Positions 34,186 through 43,169 of a stretch of 56,755 nucleotides of DNA are shown in pieces. Source of the DNA: Desulfobacterales bacterium (lineage in GTDB: Bacteria > Desulfobacterota > Desulfobacteria > Desulfobacterales > JAHEIW01). How positions within the stretch are numbered: position 1 is the first letter of the stretch; each line of letters starts with the position of its first letter. A program made the position numbers and the translations under genes. Under the pieces are notes generated by a model, which saw only the letters and a list, made by a program, of their open reading frames with translations, had not been told where the DNA came from and ran no database searches. The stretch spans positions 1 through 56,755 of the forward strand of contig JAQYWI010000010.1 in NCBI GenBank assembly GCA_030145015.1, given 5' to 3'.

Positions 34186-34263
34186 TGAGCCTAATCAGTT
34201 TCATTTTGGGGGCAGCACACATGCGCTTTTGGCAATAATTGAACCTTCAGTGCGATGCCTATC

Positions 34264-34354
34264 AATGGAATAATGGAATAATGGTTGGTCTTGGGTTGCG
34301 CTGCTCACATCTTTTAAACCCAGCATTCCATGTTTCCATCATTCCAACATTCCG
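34264..34354. repeat. Hairpin with 8-bp-unit arms (TGGAATAA family)
   Basis: Left arm AATGGAATAATGGAATAATG, right arm with CATTCCATGTTTCCATCATT and CCAACATTCC. The arms are imperfectly complementary, separated by about 37 nt. Same architecture as the other hairpins but an unrelated unit. Confidence 0.65.
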
Positions 34355-34399
34355 GTTTGACAAAGCCGTTATAATTTGTTCCATTTCATAGTTTGTTAG

Positions 34400-35362
34400 T
34401 TAAGGCTTTGTAACATCTGGTTCCAGATCGATGCGTATCAGCGGCGCCGGACGTTTTTCGGAGGTCACATAGATCGATTTTCCGTAAAACCCAAAACAGG
34501 CGGCCTCCTGCTGGTTTAATTGTGTAAAATGCAGACGTTGCGGTTGTTTATCAAATGCATTTGACCCGTCTTCATCCGGCCTGCGGGGAAAAAGATAGAC
34601 GCTGTTATATGTCAACACCAAAGCTGAAAGACCGTCGGGGGACAGGTCCATATCCGTCGGCCAGTTAAAGTGAGGAAGCGTTGTCACGCGTTGCGCGACA
34701 GCGATTGCGTCATCATCAACCGGCTGCAGGGGCAATTCATAGAGCACCGGCGGCAGGCTGCGTTTGCTAAGCAGCAAAACACGCTGATGGGCCGCATCCA
34801 CGGCCACAGCTTCACAGTCTCGGGGCCCATCCTCATAGGTAAAGCGAATGTGCCAGGCGATGCTGACAGGCGTATCTTCGCTTAACCCGGTTTTTGTTAT
34901 GGACGGTTCTTCGACCACATAGAGGGAACTGGTTTCGCGCTGTTCCCAGTTATCGCCCACATCCGCAATCAGGAGGTAGGCGGTATCCTGCAGCTGAAAT
35001 GAGGCCAGCGCCTCCCAGTCATAATTGCCGGCGCCGTCAATCCGGAAGGTACCCAGATCCGCTCCATCGATTCCGACGGCGTAGAGCATCGCATCATTAC
35101 CACCGTCGTTTATCACCCATAATACGGTAGGGTAAATCCGTGATGATGCCAGGCCGCTGGCTTCATTGATTTGCGGATTTGCCAGATTGCCCACCGATAC
35201 GGCTTCGCCGAAACGCCGCGGTGGCGTGGCTTTGGTGATCAGCCCTTCAGCAGCACAGTTTAGAATCAGCGTCATTACGGCAATAAGCATCAGCAGGTTA
35301 AATTTAATCCCTGCTGCCCCTTTTTTGCCGGGGGTCATATCAGGCCTTGCCGGTTTGGTCAT
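34400..35362 (-). CDS. Predicted exported beta-propeller protein
   Basis: The 320-residue protein starts with a polar segment and a hydrophobic stretch (FNLLMLIAVMTLILNCA, with a lipobox-like LNCA). The mature part shows repeating beta-strands with SGLASSRIYPTVLWVINDGG, YDWEALASFQLQDTAYLLIA, DCEAVAVDAAHQRVLLLSKR and TDMDLSPDGLSALVLTYNSV. This resembles propeller proteins linked to extracellular esterase/phytase-like domains. No catalytic residues identified; function unknown. Confidence 0.7.
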   Translation of the reverse strand: MTKPARPDMTPGKKGAAGIKFNLLMLIAVMTLILNCAAEGLITKATPPRRFGEAVSVGNLANPQINEASGLASSRIYPTVLWVINDGGNDAMLYAVGIDGADLGTFRIDGAGNYDWEALASFQLQDTAYLLIADVGDNWEQRETSSLYVVEEPSITKTGLSEDTPVSIAWHIRFTYEDGPRDCEAVAVDAAHQRVLLLSKRSLPPVLYELPLQPVDDDAIAVAQRVTTLPHFNWPTDMDLSPDGLSALVLTYNSVYLFPRRPDEDGSNAFDKQPQRLHFTQLNQQEAACFGFYGKSIYVTSEKRPAPLIRIDLEPDVTKP

Positions 35363-35521
35363 CTTTAGCCGCCGTGCTATTAGTTGATTGGATAGACTGT
35401 TTCTTGAGTTTCGCGAGCGTTTTTTGTAAGTTTAATTCTAATTCCGGGCTGTTTCGAATGTCAAGATATTACCTGAATCCTGCATGAATATTAATGCGAA
35501 GCTGAGATTAGATTTAGTGAT

Positions 35522-35555
35522 AAAAAAAGGAGTCACCGGAAGCGACTCCTTTTTT
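35522..35555 (-). terminator. Factor-independent terminator
   Basis: AAAAAAAGGAGTC and GACTCCTTTTTT pair perfectly with a 9-nt loop, 36 bp after the minus-strand stop at 35591. The tracts on both sides make it suited to both directions. Confidence 0.88.
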
Positions 35556-35590
35556 AATGATGCGAGTTGTTTTGAATGAATTCGGTTTGG

Positions 35591-36238
35591 TTAATTGGTA
35601 AATATGTTATCCAGCCGCTCAAGGTCGTTGATCATGCCCCATTTACCACCGCCTTTTTCCACTTTGCCGCGCCAATCTTCCACACGGGCCATATACTCTT
35701 TGGGGTCGATGTTGTCACCGCGCAGCTTGGTTACGTTGAGCGCGATGATATCATAATCCGGCAGCTGAAAGGGAATATCGCGTTTATATCCTTTGGCCAA
35801 CTCCTCTTTAAGATCGGAGAAAATCAAAATGTATTTTTTCCCTGAACCGGCCTCGTTTAAGTATTCGATAGCCTGTAATATGCCGCCTGAGATATCGGTG
35901 TAAGGGCTGCCTTCCACCGAACTGACAAAGGTGTCGACCTGCTGCATAAAGGCTCTTTTTTGGTTGTTGGCCACCGACGGCCGCTCATCAAAAGTGACCT
36001 TTGAGACAATGTCTTTTTCACTGAAGCTACCGGTATCGATTCGGGCCACCGCTAATGTATCTCCCGGCGCCAGAACACCCAGCAGATAATTTAGAATTTT
36101 CTGAGCCTTCTTGAGTTCCACCGCATAGGTGCCGGAGGTATCCAATAGCATATAGACCCCTGTAGAGCGGTTTTTCGCATCGGTGCAGCCCGCCATCAGG
36201 ATGAATAAAACAATAACTAATGCAAAGCGTTTTTTCAT
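35591..36238 (-). CDS. von Willebrand A-domain-like lipoprotein
   Basis: A 215-residue lipoprotein: signal MKKRFALVIVLFILMAGC (lipobox MAGC), then a vWA-like fold with a MIDAS start (YMLLDTSGTY, D-x-S-G-T), SPYTDISGGILQAIEYLNEA and KKYILIFSDLKEEL. The D-x-S-x-T ordering is slightly modified. Start overlaps the previous gene's stop by 4 bp (ATGA), so it is coupled with the membrane protein at 36235. Partner or ligand unknown. Confidence 0.8.
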   Translation of the reverse strand: MKKRFALVIVLFILMAGCTDAKNRSTGVYMLLDTSGTYAVELKKAQKILNYLLGVLAPGDTLAVARIDTGSFSEKDIVSKVTFDERPSVANNQKRAFMQQVDTFVSSVEGSPYTDISGGILQAIEYLNEAGSGKKYILIFSDLKEELAKGYKRDIPFQLPDYDIIALNVTKLRGDNIDPKEYMARVEDWRGKVEKGGGKWGMINDLERLDNIFTN

Positions 36239-37734
36239 TCTTGCTGCTCCTTTATTTCCAGGGTTTTGTCAAAACTATCAATATCAACGGCTTCCTCGAA
36301 CAGGGGTGAATCTTCGGGCCGCTCCGCCTCGAGCATGTCTAGTTTTTTACTTTTAGTGCCCAGAACCACCCTTTCCAGCCAGATGGCCGGAAAAATGGCC
36401 AGATCGTATACATTTACAATGAAGCGTCCGGCGTAAAATCCCACATTGCCCAGCAGACGCAGTAAAAAGGCAAACATTCTGAGCAGCCACGCCACCAATG
36501 CGCCCAGCACCGTGCGGGAGGAAGTAACGAAGGATTCCAGTGGAATGGCCACGAATGCAAGGGCAAACGGCAAAATAAATCCCAGGACCATCTGCCCCAC
36601 CATGGGGATCATACTGTTGGTCAAGCCCACCTGTTCGGCGCCGGCCAGTGTTTGCCGCAAAGCTTCCATGTCATGGGCGATACGATCCCGCATGAAGGCC
36701 AGGGCCGATTCCACGCCTGCCAGAGTGGCCAGCAGCGTAAAGGTTATCATAATCATCCGCTGGCGCATTTTGTCATCCATGGCACCGATAACGGGAAACA
36801 AACGGGTGATTCGCAACGATTCCATCAGAAACAGCCCCATGGTCAACTCCACCAGAATGATGACGAGGCCGGCAACATCAGAGGTTTTGTAAGGGCCGAT
36901 ATAACTGGCGCCGCCGACCATTTCCGACATCGGCAGCGCAATCAGGTTAAAATTAATGATGGCACCGCCGATCGCAATCATCAGTACCAATCCGGCAATC
37001 GCAAATTGCGTCAGCGATGACGTCGACAGCGCACGCGCCGCTCTGTCGCTCTTGGAGCGGATTTGCTCGTACTCATCCATGTAGCGATCAACGGTTTTGG
37101 ACCGCTTTTTTATGTTGGTGATGGATTTTGAAATGCTGGCTAAGGATTTTTCGACTTTGCGCCAGAACGGCATCAGTTTGTTTAATATCCCATGGCGTGA
37201 GGCCGTAGAGTTACGGTAGTCTTCTATGGCTTTTTTATGCTGATCGTTTAGCGAGCGATTGATTTCCGCCAGCATATTGGCGACCATCGAATCCCCGGTG
37301 TGCTTGATTTTGGCAATGGATTCGATAATCGGCATCCAGTTCGGCAAAGACGGCGGCACATCAGCACTTTCGGCGTAATCTTCATCCAGTTTGGTAATGA
37401 CTTCCGACAACTGGCGATGAACGTTGGGATAGCCTTCCAGGTCTCTCGTAACCGCTGCGGCGATACGGTCAAATTCCCTTTCGACGATTCGTTCGGCATT
37501 TTCCAGGCCGGCTGACATCAGCACTTGCCGATTTCGTTTTACCAGTCTTTTTTCCGCCGACAGCACCGAGGCGGAAGTAAAGCGCATGGCGTTATAAATG
37601 ATTTTGCTAAATGACATCACTGCTCTATGAAACGGCCTGCGAGCAAAATAAAGTGCGGCCAAAAACAATACGATCCATATCAAAATGGATAACGCAGGAC
37701 TGGCCGTTAAATTCAGCATGTTGGCAACTGTCAT
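36235..37734 (-). CDS. Large membrane/coiled-coil protein, unknown
   Basis: About 499 residues. One N-terminal helix (ALSILIWIVLFLAALYFAR), a long cytoplasmic or periplasmic coiled coil (about 55-225), then four to five transmembrane helices (FAIAGLVLMIAIGGAIINF; DVAGLVIILVELTMGLFLM; MIMITFTLLATLAGVESAL; MVLGFILPFALAFVAIPLE; WLLRMFAFLLRLLGNVGF) and an acidic tail. I do not recognise the family. The ATG at 37734 has GGAGGG at ideal spacing. It is translationally coupled to the vWA lipoprotein, so the two likely act together. Confidence 0.75.
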   Translation of the reverse strand: MTVANMLNLTASPALSILIWIVLFLAALYFARRPFHRAVMSFSKIIYNAMRFTSASVLSAEKRLVKRNRQVLMSAGLENAERIVEREFDRIAAAVTRDLEGYPNVHRQLSEVITKLDEDYAESADVPPSLPNWMPIIESIAKIKHTGDSMVANMLAEINRSLNDQHKKAIEDYRNSTASRHGILNKLMPFWRKVEKSLASISKSITNIKKRSKTVDRYMDEYEQIRSKSDRAARALSTSSLTQFAIAGLVLMIAIGGAIINFNLIALPMSEMVGGASYIGPYKTSDVAGLVIILVELTMGLFLMESLRITRLFPVIGAMDDKMRQRMIMITFTLLATLAGVESALAFMRDRIAHDMEALRQTLAGAEQVGLTNSMIPMVGQMVLGFILPFALAFVAIPLESFVTSSRTVLGALVAWLLRMFAFLLRLLGNVGFYAGRFIVNVYDLAIFPAIWLERVVLGTKSKKLDMLEAERPEDSPLFEEAVDIDSFDKTLEIKEQQE

Positions 37735-37934
37735 AGAACCCTCCATTTTAGTTTATGTATACGGCAAGTAATGAGGACAACCTGACCTGATCAAATGGGG
37801 TCGTTACACGGAAGCATTCGGAAATGATTTTTATATTATCAGCTTATCAAAAAACAGGTTTAATTTCAATTTTCTGAGGCCCCCGATCGATTTATGTATC
37901 TGATATGATGGTAAATTTTTAAAATTTATTTCTG

Positions 37935-38348
37935 TTACTGGGTAATTTCAAAATTGATCGTTTCCAGCAGATTGCCGGAGGTGTCCAGAACATCCACGCG
38001 CCAGGGACCAATCTCATGTGGTTGAATCGCCTTTGAGCTGTACGTGCGCCAACTGGCCGCCTTGACTGCCAGCGAAATCCGGGCGCGCTCGACATCACTG
38101 TAACGCCAGACATGCACGACCTCTGTCGGCTGATTGGCGCCCACAACTTTTGTAAAGCAATACAGCCTGGGAGTTAAACTGGGAAAACGATTACCGACAT
38201 CCACAGCTTCTCGCTCCACAACGTTCTTGGAGATGGCTGCGGCCACCACTTCAAGCTTGTTTGACTCTTGGGCGCCTGCCGCCGGAATTAATAAACACAG
38301 GGAAATAAGGACCACGATACCACCTGAAAAAGAAAACATGGTTTTCAT
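37935..38348 (-). CDS. DUF2914 domain exported protein
   Basis: A 137-residue protein: signal peptide (MFSFSGGIVVLISLCLLIPA, cleavage near AGAQES), then DUF2914 (VVAAAISKNVVEREAVDVGN; LYCFTKVVGA; VVHVWRYSDVERARISLAV; WRTYSSKAIQP; GPWRVDVLDTSGNLLETINF). Function unknown. The start at 38348 follows AAGGAGGGC; the longer frame to 38417 has no such signal. Confidence 0.82.
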   Translation of the reverse strand: MKTMFSFSGGIVVLISLCLLIPAAGAQESNKLEVVAAAISKNVVEREAVDVGNRFPSLTPRLYCFTKVVGANQPTEVVHVWRYSDVERARISLAVKAASWRTYSSKAIQPHEIGPWRVDVLDTSGNLLETINFEITQ

Positions 38349-38609
38349 CAAACTGCCCTCCTTGTATCCTAAGTCAATTGAGGAACAATAATTTAGCGAA
38401 ATGTGACGAATAGTCATTCGGTACCAATTATAGTATACTTAAGCAATTTTTCAAATTTATTTGATTGAAATGCCGGGTTTCGGATTATAATGATGCGGGA
38501 TAACATGGTTGCGGGCTTTTGGGGAGGGTAGGTGGGCAGAGGATACCGGTACTAGTGTTGCGTCCCGAAAGCCAATGATGGATAGAAGCTTATGCAGGAG
38601 ACCTAAGCG

Positions 38610-39140
38610 CTAAGGTTGTTTGTCAGGATTCTTGACGTTGCCTTCAAACGATGACGGTTGCTTAAAGTATTGTTCGGGATTTTGCGTCAAGGTTTCCAGC
38701 CGGTAGCGGTAATATCCCAGGCGGACACGCTTGTTTTTTTGCGATCCGAAATACTCCAGCGGTTTTTCTTCAAGCTCGGCGATTTTGGTTTCCAACCGTT
38801 CTTTTTCAGCTTCGACGCGTTCCTGCTGGGTGGGTTCACGGTTTCGCTCGGCTTCTGCAGTTTTTTTTCTATCTTCGGCTGCTTGCCGCGCCTCATCTGC
38901 TTCAAGCTCTGTGATAAGATCGGTCAACTCTTTATTCTGCGTATCATGGCGCTGCTGATCGGCAGCTGCGTTATGCGGGGCCTCTTTAAATACAACCTTC
39001 ACATCGGCGGCATTTTGGGGCGGCTCGTTACCGAAATGTTTGACCCCCTTTTCATCGGTCCAGGCATAAATATCGGCGCTTGAGGCCGGTACCCACAGAA
39101 AGATTCCAATAAGGATAAGTAAGCTTATAGTGAATTTCAT
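38610..39140 (-). CDS. DUF4124 domain protein with coiled coil
   Basis: A 176-residue exported protein: signal MKFTISLLILIGIFLWVPA, DUF4124 (about 23-55, IYAWTDEKGVKHFGNEPPQN), then a charged Glu/Lys/Arg coiled coil (about 60-150). Same architecture as 8202, but the sequences differ beyond the domain. Confidence 0.82.
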   Translation of the reverse strand: MKFTISLLILIGIFLWVPASSADIYAWTDEKGVKHFGNEPPQNAADVKVVFKEAPHNAAADQQRHDTQNKELTDLITELEADEARQAAEDRKKTAEAERNREPTQQERVEAEKERLETKIAELEEKPLEYFGSQKNKRVRLGYYRYRLETLTQNPEQYFKQPSSFEGNVKNPDKQP

Positions 39141-39272
39141 AATGCGCCTCTTTTTTAAACAACTTCTGGGTCAGGGGCGGGTTGCGGTTTACGTTGTCCC
39201 GGGCGTTTTTTCCTCAGGGGCATTATAATAACTAAAGAATTCGGTGTCAATTGATACGCGCCATTGCGCCGA

Positions 39273-39824
39273 CTATTCTTTTTGCTCGACAAAAGATTTT
39301 AATATTTCTCCTTGCTGTACCGGAACCTGATCAAATTTTACCCCGAATCCACGCGGGCTGCCCCATGAGATCGTTCCGGTAAGCTTGAACGGTTTCTGAT
39401 AGCGGGGCAGCGCGAAATTTAGCACAATTTCTTGGCCGATGGTGAATATTTCATTGGTTTCAATAAACACACCACCGATGCTGATATCCAATATGTAGCT
39501 TTTATAGTCTTTGTTTTGGATGCTGTAATTGGCATTAATCAAGCACGGCTTGCGGGGGTTTTCCCGCATCGAGGATTCGTTTCCTTCCAGGCTGACCGTT
39601 CTTTCGGGCATCTCAGCAACCGGCATGGCTTCCAATTGCTCGAGCAAAATGATCTGTTGATCTTCAGACATTTCAATAATCAATTTGCACAAATGGGTGG
39701 TTACATCATCGCCGATGAGCTGTTTTAATAAGATCAGCTTTTTGTCTTTGGGCAGGTCATTGATCAGCTTGAACAGGCGTGCGCTGACGCCATACCTGCC
39801 TAGCTGAGGATCCATATCCAGCAT
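39273..39824 (-). CDS. PilZ-domain protein
   Basis: A 183-residue cytoplasmic protein. The N-terminal helical part (about 1-80) contains two similar segments, KLINDLPKDKKLILLKQL and KLIIEMSEDQQIILLEQL. A C-terminal PilZ domain (about 88-180) shows RENPRKPCLINANYSIQ, YILDISIGGVFIETNEIFTI and ISWGSPRGFGVKFDQ. PilZ proteins bind cyclic-di-GMP through RxxxR and (D/N)xSxxG; here DISIGG is present, while the Arg motif is only partly kept. Confidence 0.85.
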   Translation of the reverse strand: MLDMDPQLGRYGVSARLFKLINDLPKDKKLILLKQLIGDDVTTHLCKLIIEMSEDQQIILLEQLEAMPVAEMPERTVSLEGNESSMRENPRKPCLINANYSIQNKDYKSYILDISIGGVFIETNEIFTIGQEIVLNFALPRYQKPFKLTGTISWGSPRGFGVKFDQVPVQQGEILKSFVEQKE

Positions 39825-39933
39825 GGGGTTGCTCCTTTGCGAAAATTAAATACGGTGAATGGGTTAAAATTTTATTGATTTCCCCTGAGGGTGTCAATAT
39901 TTATTTCTGATATTAAGCGGTTAGGTCACTATT

Positions 39934-40047
39934 TCATACGCAGTCGTTAATTTTGATGATGACCAGGGTGATGTCGTCGGCCGGTTCGACGCCGTGATGA
40001 AACTGCTCGCTTCCGCGATATCCGTTTGACACTCCGATTGCTTTTAT
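39934..40047 (-). pseudogene. 3' remnant of a PP2C/SpoIIE-type phosphatase
   Basis: On the minus strand an open stretch of 38 codons including the stop reads IKAIGVSNGYRGSEQFHHGV then EPADDITLVIIKINDCV. This is the typical end of SpoIIE/RsbU-type phosphatases (DDITLVIIKI). Two in-frame stops directly upstream show only the 3' end survives. Confidence 0.6.
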
Positions 40048-40113
40048 CTATTATTTTCTGGCATAACAGCGCAATAGAATTTTAAACTTCTTCCAAGAAA
40101 AGGATGATGAGCA

Positions 40114-42765
40114 ATGGGGAATTTACACAAAACTGTATTAAACGATCACCATGTCAAACTGGGCGCCAACATGGTGGAATTTGCCGGATGGGAAATGCCG
40201 CTGCATTATGAAACCGGCATTGTTCAAGAACACCTGATCACTCGCCAGGCCGCGGGGCTTTTTGATATTTCGCATATGGGCCGCTTCAGCGTCCGCGGCC
40301 AAGGTGCCCTTGAATTCTTGCAGCACGTGCTCACCAACAATGCCGCCGCCCTTGAGGAAGAAGAGGGCCATTACACGATGATTCCCAATGAAAACGGCGG
40401 GGTCATTGACGATGCCTATCTTTACCGCTTTGTTTCCGATGAATACATCCTGGTGGTCAACGCCTCCAACCGGGAAAAAGATTTTGCGCATATAGAGGCA
40501 TTGCGCAAAAAATTCGGCCAGGTGGAGCTGACCGACCGTACCCAGGAGCTGGGAATGCTCAGCCTGCAGGGACCAAAAGCTAAAGACATCATGCTTGACA
40601 TGATTTCCGGCGGTCGGTTGCCTGAACCGTTGCGCAATTGTCTGAGCACGGTTCAAATCAACGGCAGTCAGGTGCTGGTTTCCCGCACCGGTTACACCGG
40701 TGAGCCGATTTGCTTTGAGCTTTTCATCGCGCGCAGGGATGTGGCTGCGATTTGGGACACGCTGATTGGCAAAGGCGTGCAGCCGATCGGCCTGGGTGCC
40801 AGAGACACGCTGCGGCTGGAGGCTGTCCTGCCGCTTTACGGGCATGAACTGGGGCTCGACCCCGAAGGCAAAGAAATACCGGCATATGCAAGCATGCTGG
40901 CGCGGTTTGGTGTCAGCCTTTCATCCTTAAAAGGTGCCTTTATCGGCCGGCAGGCGCTGACAAAGCAGTATGAAGCCTTCAAGCGCATCGTCGACCGAGA
41001 CTATTCGCTGATGGCTGACCTGCCGCGTATCATTAAGCCTATCGCGCTGATCGACAAGGCTATTGCCCGGGCCGAAGCCAAAGCGTTTCGCGGCGATCGG
41101 CATGTGGGGTATGTGACCAGCGGGACCATGGTTCCGTTATGGCAAAGCCAAGGGGTCGGCCTGTCCACCCGGCAAAGTGAAGACAAAGGTCGACGCGCCA
41201 TCGGTTTGGCCCTTTTAGACAGCGATCTGGTGGAAGGCGATGAAGTCGAAATCGAGATCCGGGGGAAACGCGCCAGGGCCGTCATCGTTCCCTATCATAT
41301 GCGGGCTGAAGCCCCGCCCCACGCCTGGCCGGTTTTCTATGATCAACTCCGGGAAGACCGCGAGTCGATCTGTGCGGCCGAACAAATGGCCCAGAACGTT
41401 AAGACACTGGTCAGTAAAGCCGTTGATAACACCACCTGGCGGCAGCAACAATGCGTGAATTTGATTCCTTCGGAACAAACCGCCTCGCCCATGGTACGCA
41501 TGTTATCCATCATGGACCCGGCCGCACGTTATGCCGAACACAAGCAGGTCAAGGCCTTTAAGGAAGCCAATGTTTTTTACTATCAGGGCACCGATTTTAT
41601 CGCCGAAGTCGAATATCTTCTGACCTGTGAGTTTCAAAGATTTTTAGAATGCACGGAAGTTGAAACCCGGGTCATATCAGGACAGATGGCCAACATGGCC
41701 GTGTTTAGCGCCATGGTGGATTATTTGAACCGCGCCGACCGCAAAAGCGAGCAGCGCCGTATCCGCAAAGTGATGAACAATCACATTATCAAAGGCGGGC
41801 ATCTCAGTGCCCAGCCCATGGGGGCTTTGCGGGATTTTGTCATGCGGGATCCCAAATGGGAAAAAGCGGCGGCGGTGAACTTTCCGACCTTAGAAGACAA
41901 TCCCTATAAGATTGATGTTGAAGCCGCCCGGGAACTGATTGTCGAACACCGCCCGGAACTGATTATCCTGGGCAAAAGCATGATCATCCACAAAGAGCCG
42001 GTAAAGGAATTGCGGGCGATCATTGATGAACTTTCGCTGGAATGCGTGCTGATGTACGACATGGCCCATGTCCTGGGGTTGGTGGGCCCCTATTTCCAGC
42101 AGCCTTTTAATGAAGGCGCCGACATCGTAACCGGCTCGACTCACAAAACATTTTACGGCACCCAGCGCGGTATTGTCGCGGTAAACTACGCCGAAGACGA
42201 TTTGGAGTATGAATTCTGGGAAGCCATTCAGCGACGGGCCTTTCCCGGCAGCACCAGCAACCACCATCTGGGCACCTTGCTGGGCCTGCTGCTGGCTGCC
42301 TATGAGATGGATGCTTTTAAAGACACGTACCCCAAAAAAGTGGTAGCCAATGCCAAGGCCTTTGCCCGGGCGTTAAAAGACTGCGGCCTGGGAGTGGCCG
42401 GAGACCCGCAGATTTCATTTACCGAAACCCATCAGGTGATTATTAATGTCGGCTATGCCAAAGCGCCTGAAATTGCCCGGCGACTGGAGGAAAACCATAT
42501 CATCCTCAACTACCAGGCTGCTCCGGATGAAGAAAGCTTTTCGGCTGCCGGGTCGCTGCGGACCGGGGTGCAGGAAATGACGCGTTTCGGAATGGAAGCG
42601 GCGGATTTTGGGGATCTGGCCCAGTTGATGGCCGATGTAATTCTCAAAAACAAAAATGTTAAAAAAGAGGTTATGGATTTTCGCAAACGTTTTCTGGAGA
42701 TGAAGTACTGTTTTTCAGGAGACGAATTTGAGGAGCTATTGCAGAAGCTGCACCAAGCCATCTAG
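40114..42765 (+). CDS. Glycine cleavage T-protein / serine hydroxymethyltransferase fusion
   Basis: An 883-residue two-domain enzyme. Residues about 1-400 are aminomethyltransferase (GcvT): KTVLNDHHVKLGANMVEFAG, GLFDISHMGRFSVRGQG, RTGYTGEPICFELF, GLGARDTLRLEAVLPLYGHE, and the C-terminal barrel DRHVGYVTSGTMVPLW. Residues about 430-883 are serine hydroxymethyltransferase (GlyA): CVNLIPSEQTASPMV, IIKGGHLSAQPMGAL, MYDMAHVLGLVGPYF, PLP-lysine K678 in GSTHKTFYGTQRG. The first half makes methylene-tetrahydrofolate from glycine; the second combines it with glycine to serine, or the reverse. The TAG stop (42763-42765) is the first triplet of the following repeat. Ribosome-binding site AAAAGGATGATG. 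Confidence 0.93.
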   Translation: MGNLHKTVLNDHHVKLGANMVEFAGWEMPLHYETGIVQEHLITRQAAGLFDISHMGRFSVRGQGALEFLQHVLTNNAAALEEEEGHYTMIPNENGGVIDDAYLYRFVSDEYILVVNASNREKDFAHIEALRKKFGQVELTDRTQELGMLSLQGPKAKDIMLDMISGGRLPEPLRNCLSTVQINGSQVLVSRTGYTGEPICFELFIARRDVAAIWDTLIGKGVQPIGLGARDTLRLEAVLPLYGHELGLDPEGKEIPAYASMLARFGVSLSSLKGAFIGRQALTKQYEAFKRIVDRDYSLMADLPRIIKPIALIDKAIARAEAKAFRGDRHVGYVTSGTMVPLWQSQGVGLSTRQSEDKGRRAIGLALLDSDLVEGDEVEIEIRGKRARAVIVPYHMRAEAPPHAWPVFYDQLREDRESICAAEQMAQNVKTLVSKAVDNTTWRQQQCVNLIPSEQTASPMVRMLSIMDPAARYAEHKQVKAFKEANVFYYQGTDFIAEVEYLLTCEFQRFLECTEVETRVISGQMANMAVFSAMVDYLNRADRKSEQRRIRKVMNNHIIKGGHLSAQPMGALRDFVMRDPKWEKAAAVNFPTLEDNPYKIDVEAARELIVEHRPELIILGKSMIIHKEPVKELRAIIDELSLECVLMYDMAHVLGLVGPYFQQPFNEGADIVTGSTHKTFYGTQRGIVAVNYAEDDLEYEFWEAIQRRAFPGSTSNHHLGTLLGLLLAAYEMDAFKDTYPKKVVANAKAFARALKDCGLGVAGDPQISFTETHQVIINVGYAKAPEIARRLEENHIILNYQAAPDEESFSAAGSLRTGVQEMTRFGMEAADFGDLAQLMADVILKNKNVKKEVMDFRKRFLEMKYCFSGDEFEELLQKLHQAI

Positions 42766-43101
42766 AACCTTTCTCAAAATTAGCAGTTCATCTTGGAAGA
42801 CAGAGAAATAAAATTCTTAAGGTGCTCTAAAGTTAGAAGTGCCTAAAATGAACTAAAATGAGCTAAAATGCCTAAAGTTAAGGAATTCTACCCGTCGAGG
42901 GCCTCCCGTCGAGAGCCTCCCGTCGAGAGCCTCTGGGTCGAACGACTGGGTCGAACGATCAATTTAATAAAAGACGGAGCGCAGCGAGACCATAATTTTA
43001 GGCATTTTAGATCATTTTTAATTTTAGCTCATTTGTTGTTTTAAGCACTTTTTATAGATTTAAAACTGTACCATCGAGTGTTAAATGCATTTTGGGTTCT
43101 A
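42763..43101. repeat. Dispersed inverted-arm repeat, copy C
   Basis: Ends TAGAACCTTTCTCAAAA and TTTTGGGTTCTA. Conserved block AGCAGTTCATCTTGG, left arm of GTGCCTAAAATGAACTAAAA-type units, core with GAATTC, three 14-bp units (CCCGTCGAGAGCCT) and two 13-bp units (GGGTCGAACGACT), then the right arm. The core is in the opposite orientation to the copy at 4021. The first three bases act as the stop codon of the gene at 40114. Confidence 0.88.
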
Positions 43102-43104
43102 GTA

Positions 43105-43156
43105 GGGCGGGCCTCCGCTTGGCGCGGCGAAGCTTCAGCGAAGACGGGTGCCCGCC
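43105..43156. repeat. GC-rich palindromic element before alkD-like gene
   Basis: GGCGGGC and GCCCGCC close an outer stem; inside, GGCGAAGCTTC and CAGCGAAG give an inner imperfect stem. It directly follows the copy C repeat and precedes the next start codon by about 15 bp. Confidence 0.55.
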
Positions 43157-43169
43157 AATGGGTTTTGAG

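Noticed and set aside
40050..40113. Glycine riboswitch before gcvT-glyA
   Set aside because: Only about 65 bp separate the remnant phosphatase from the start; no room for the tandem aptamers and no matching motif.
40138..40845. 235-codon minus-strand open frame
   Set aside because: Antisense of the GcvT half of the fusion; no ribosome-binding site or domain.
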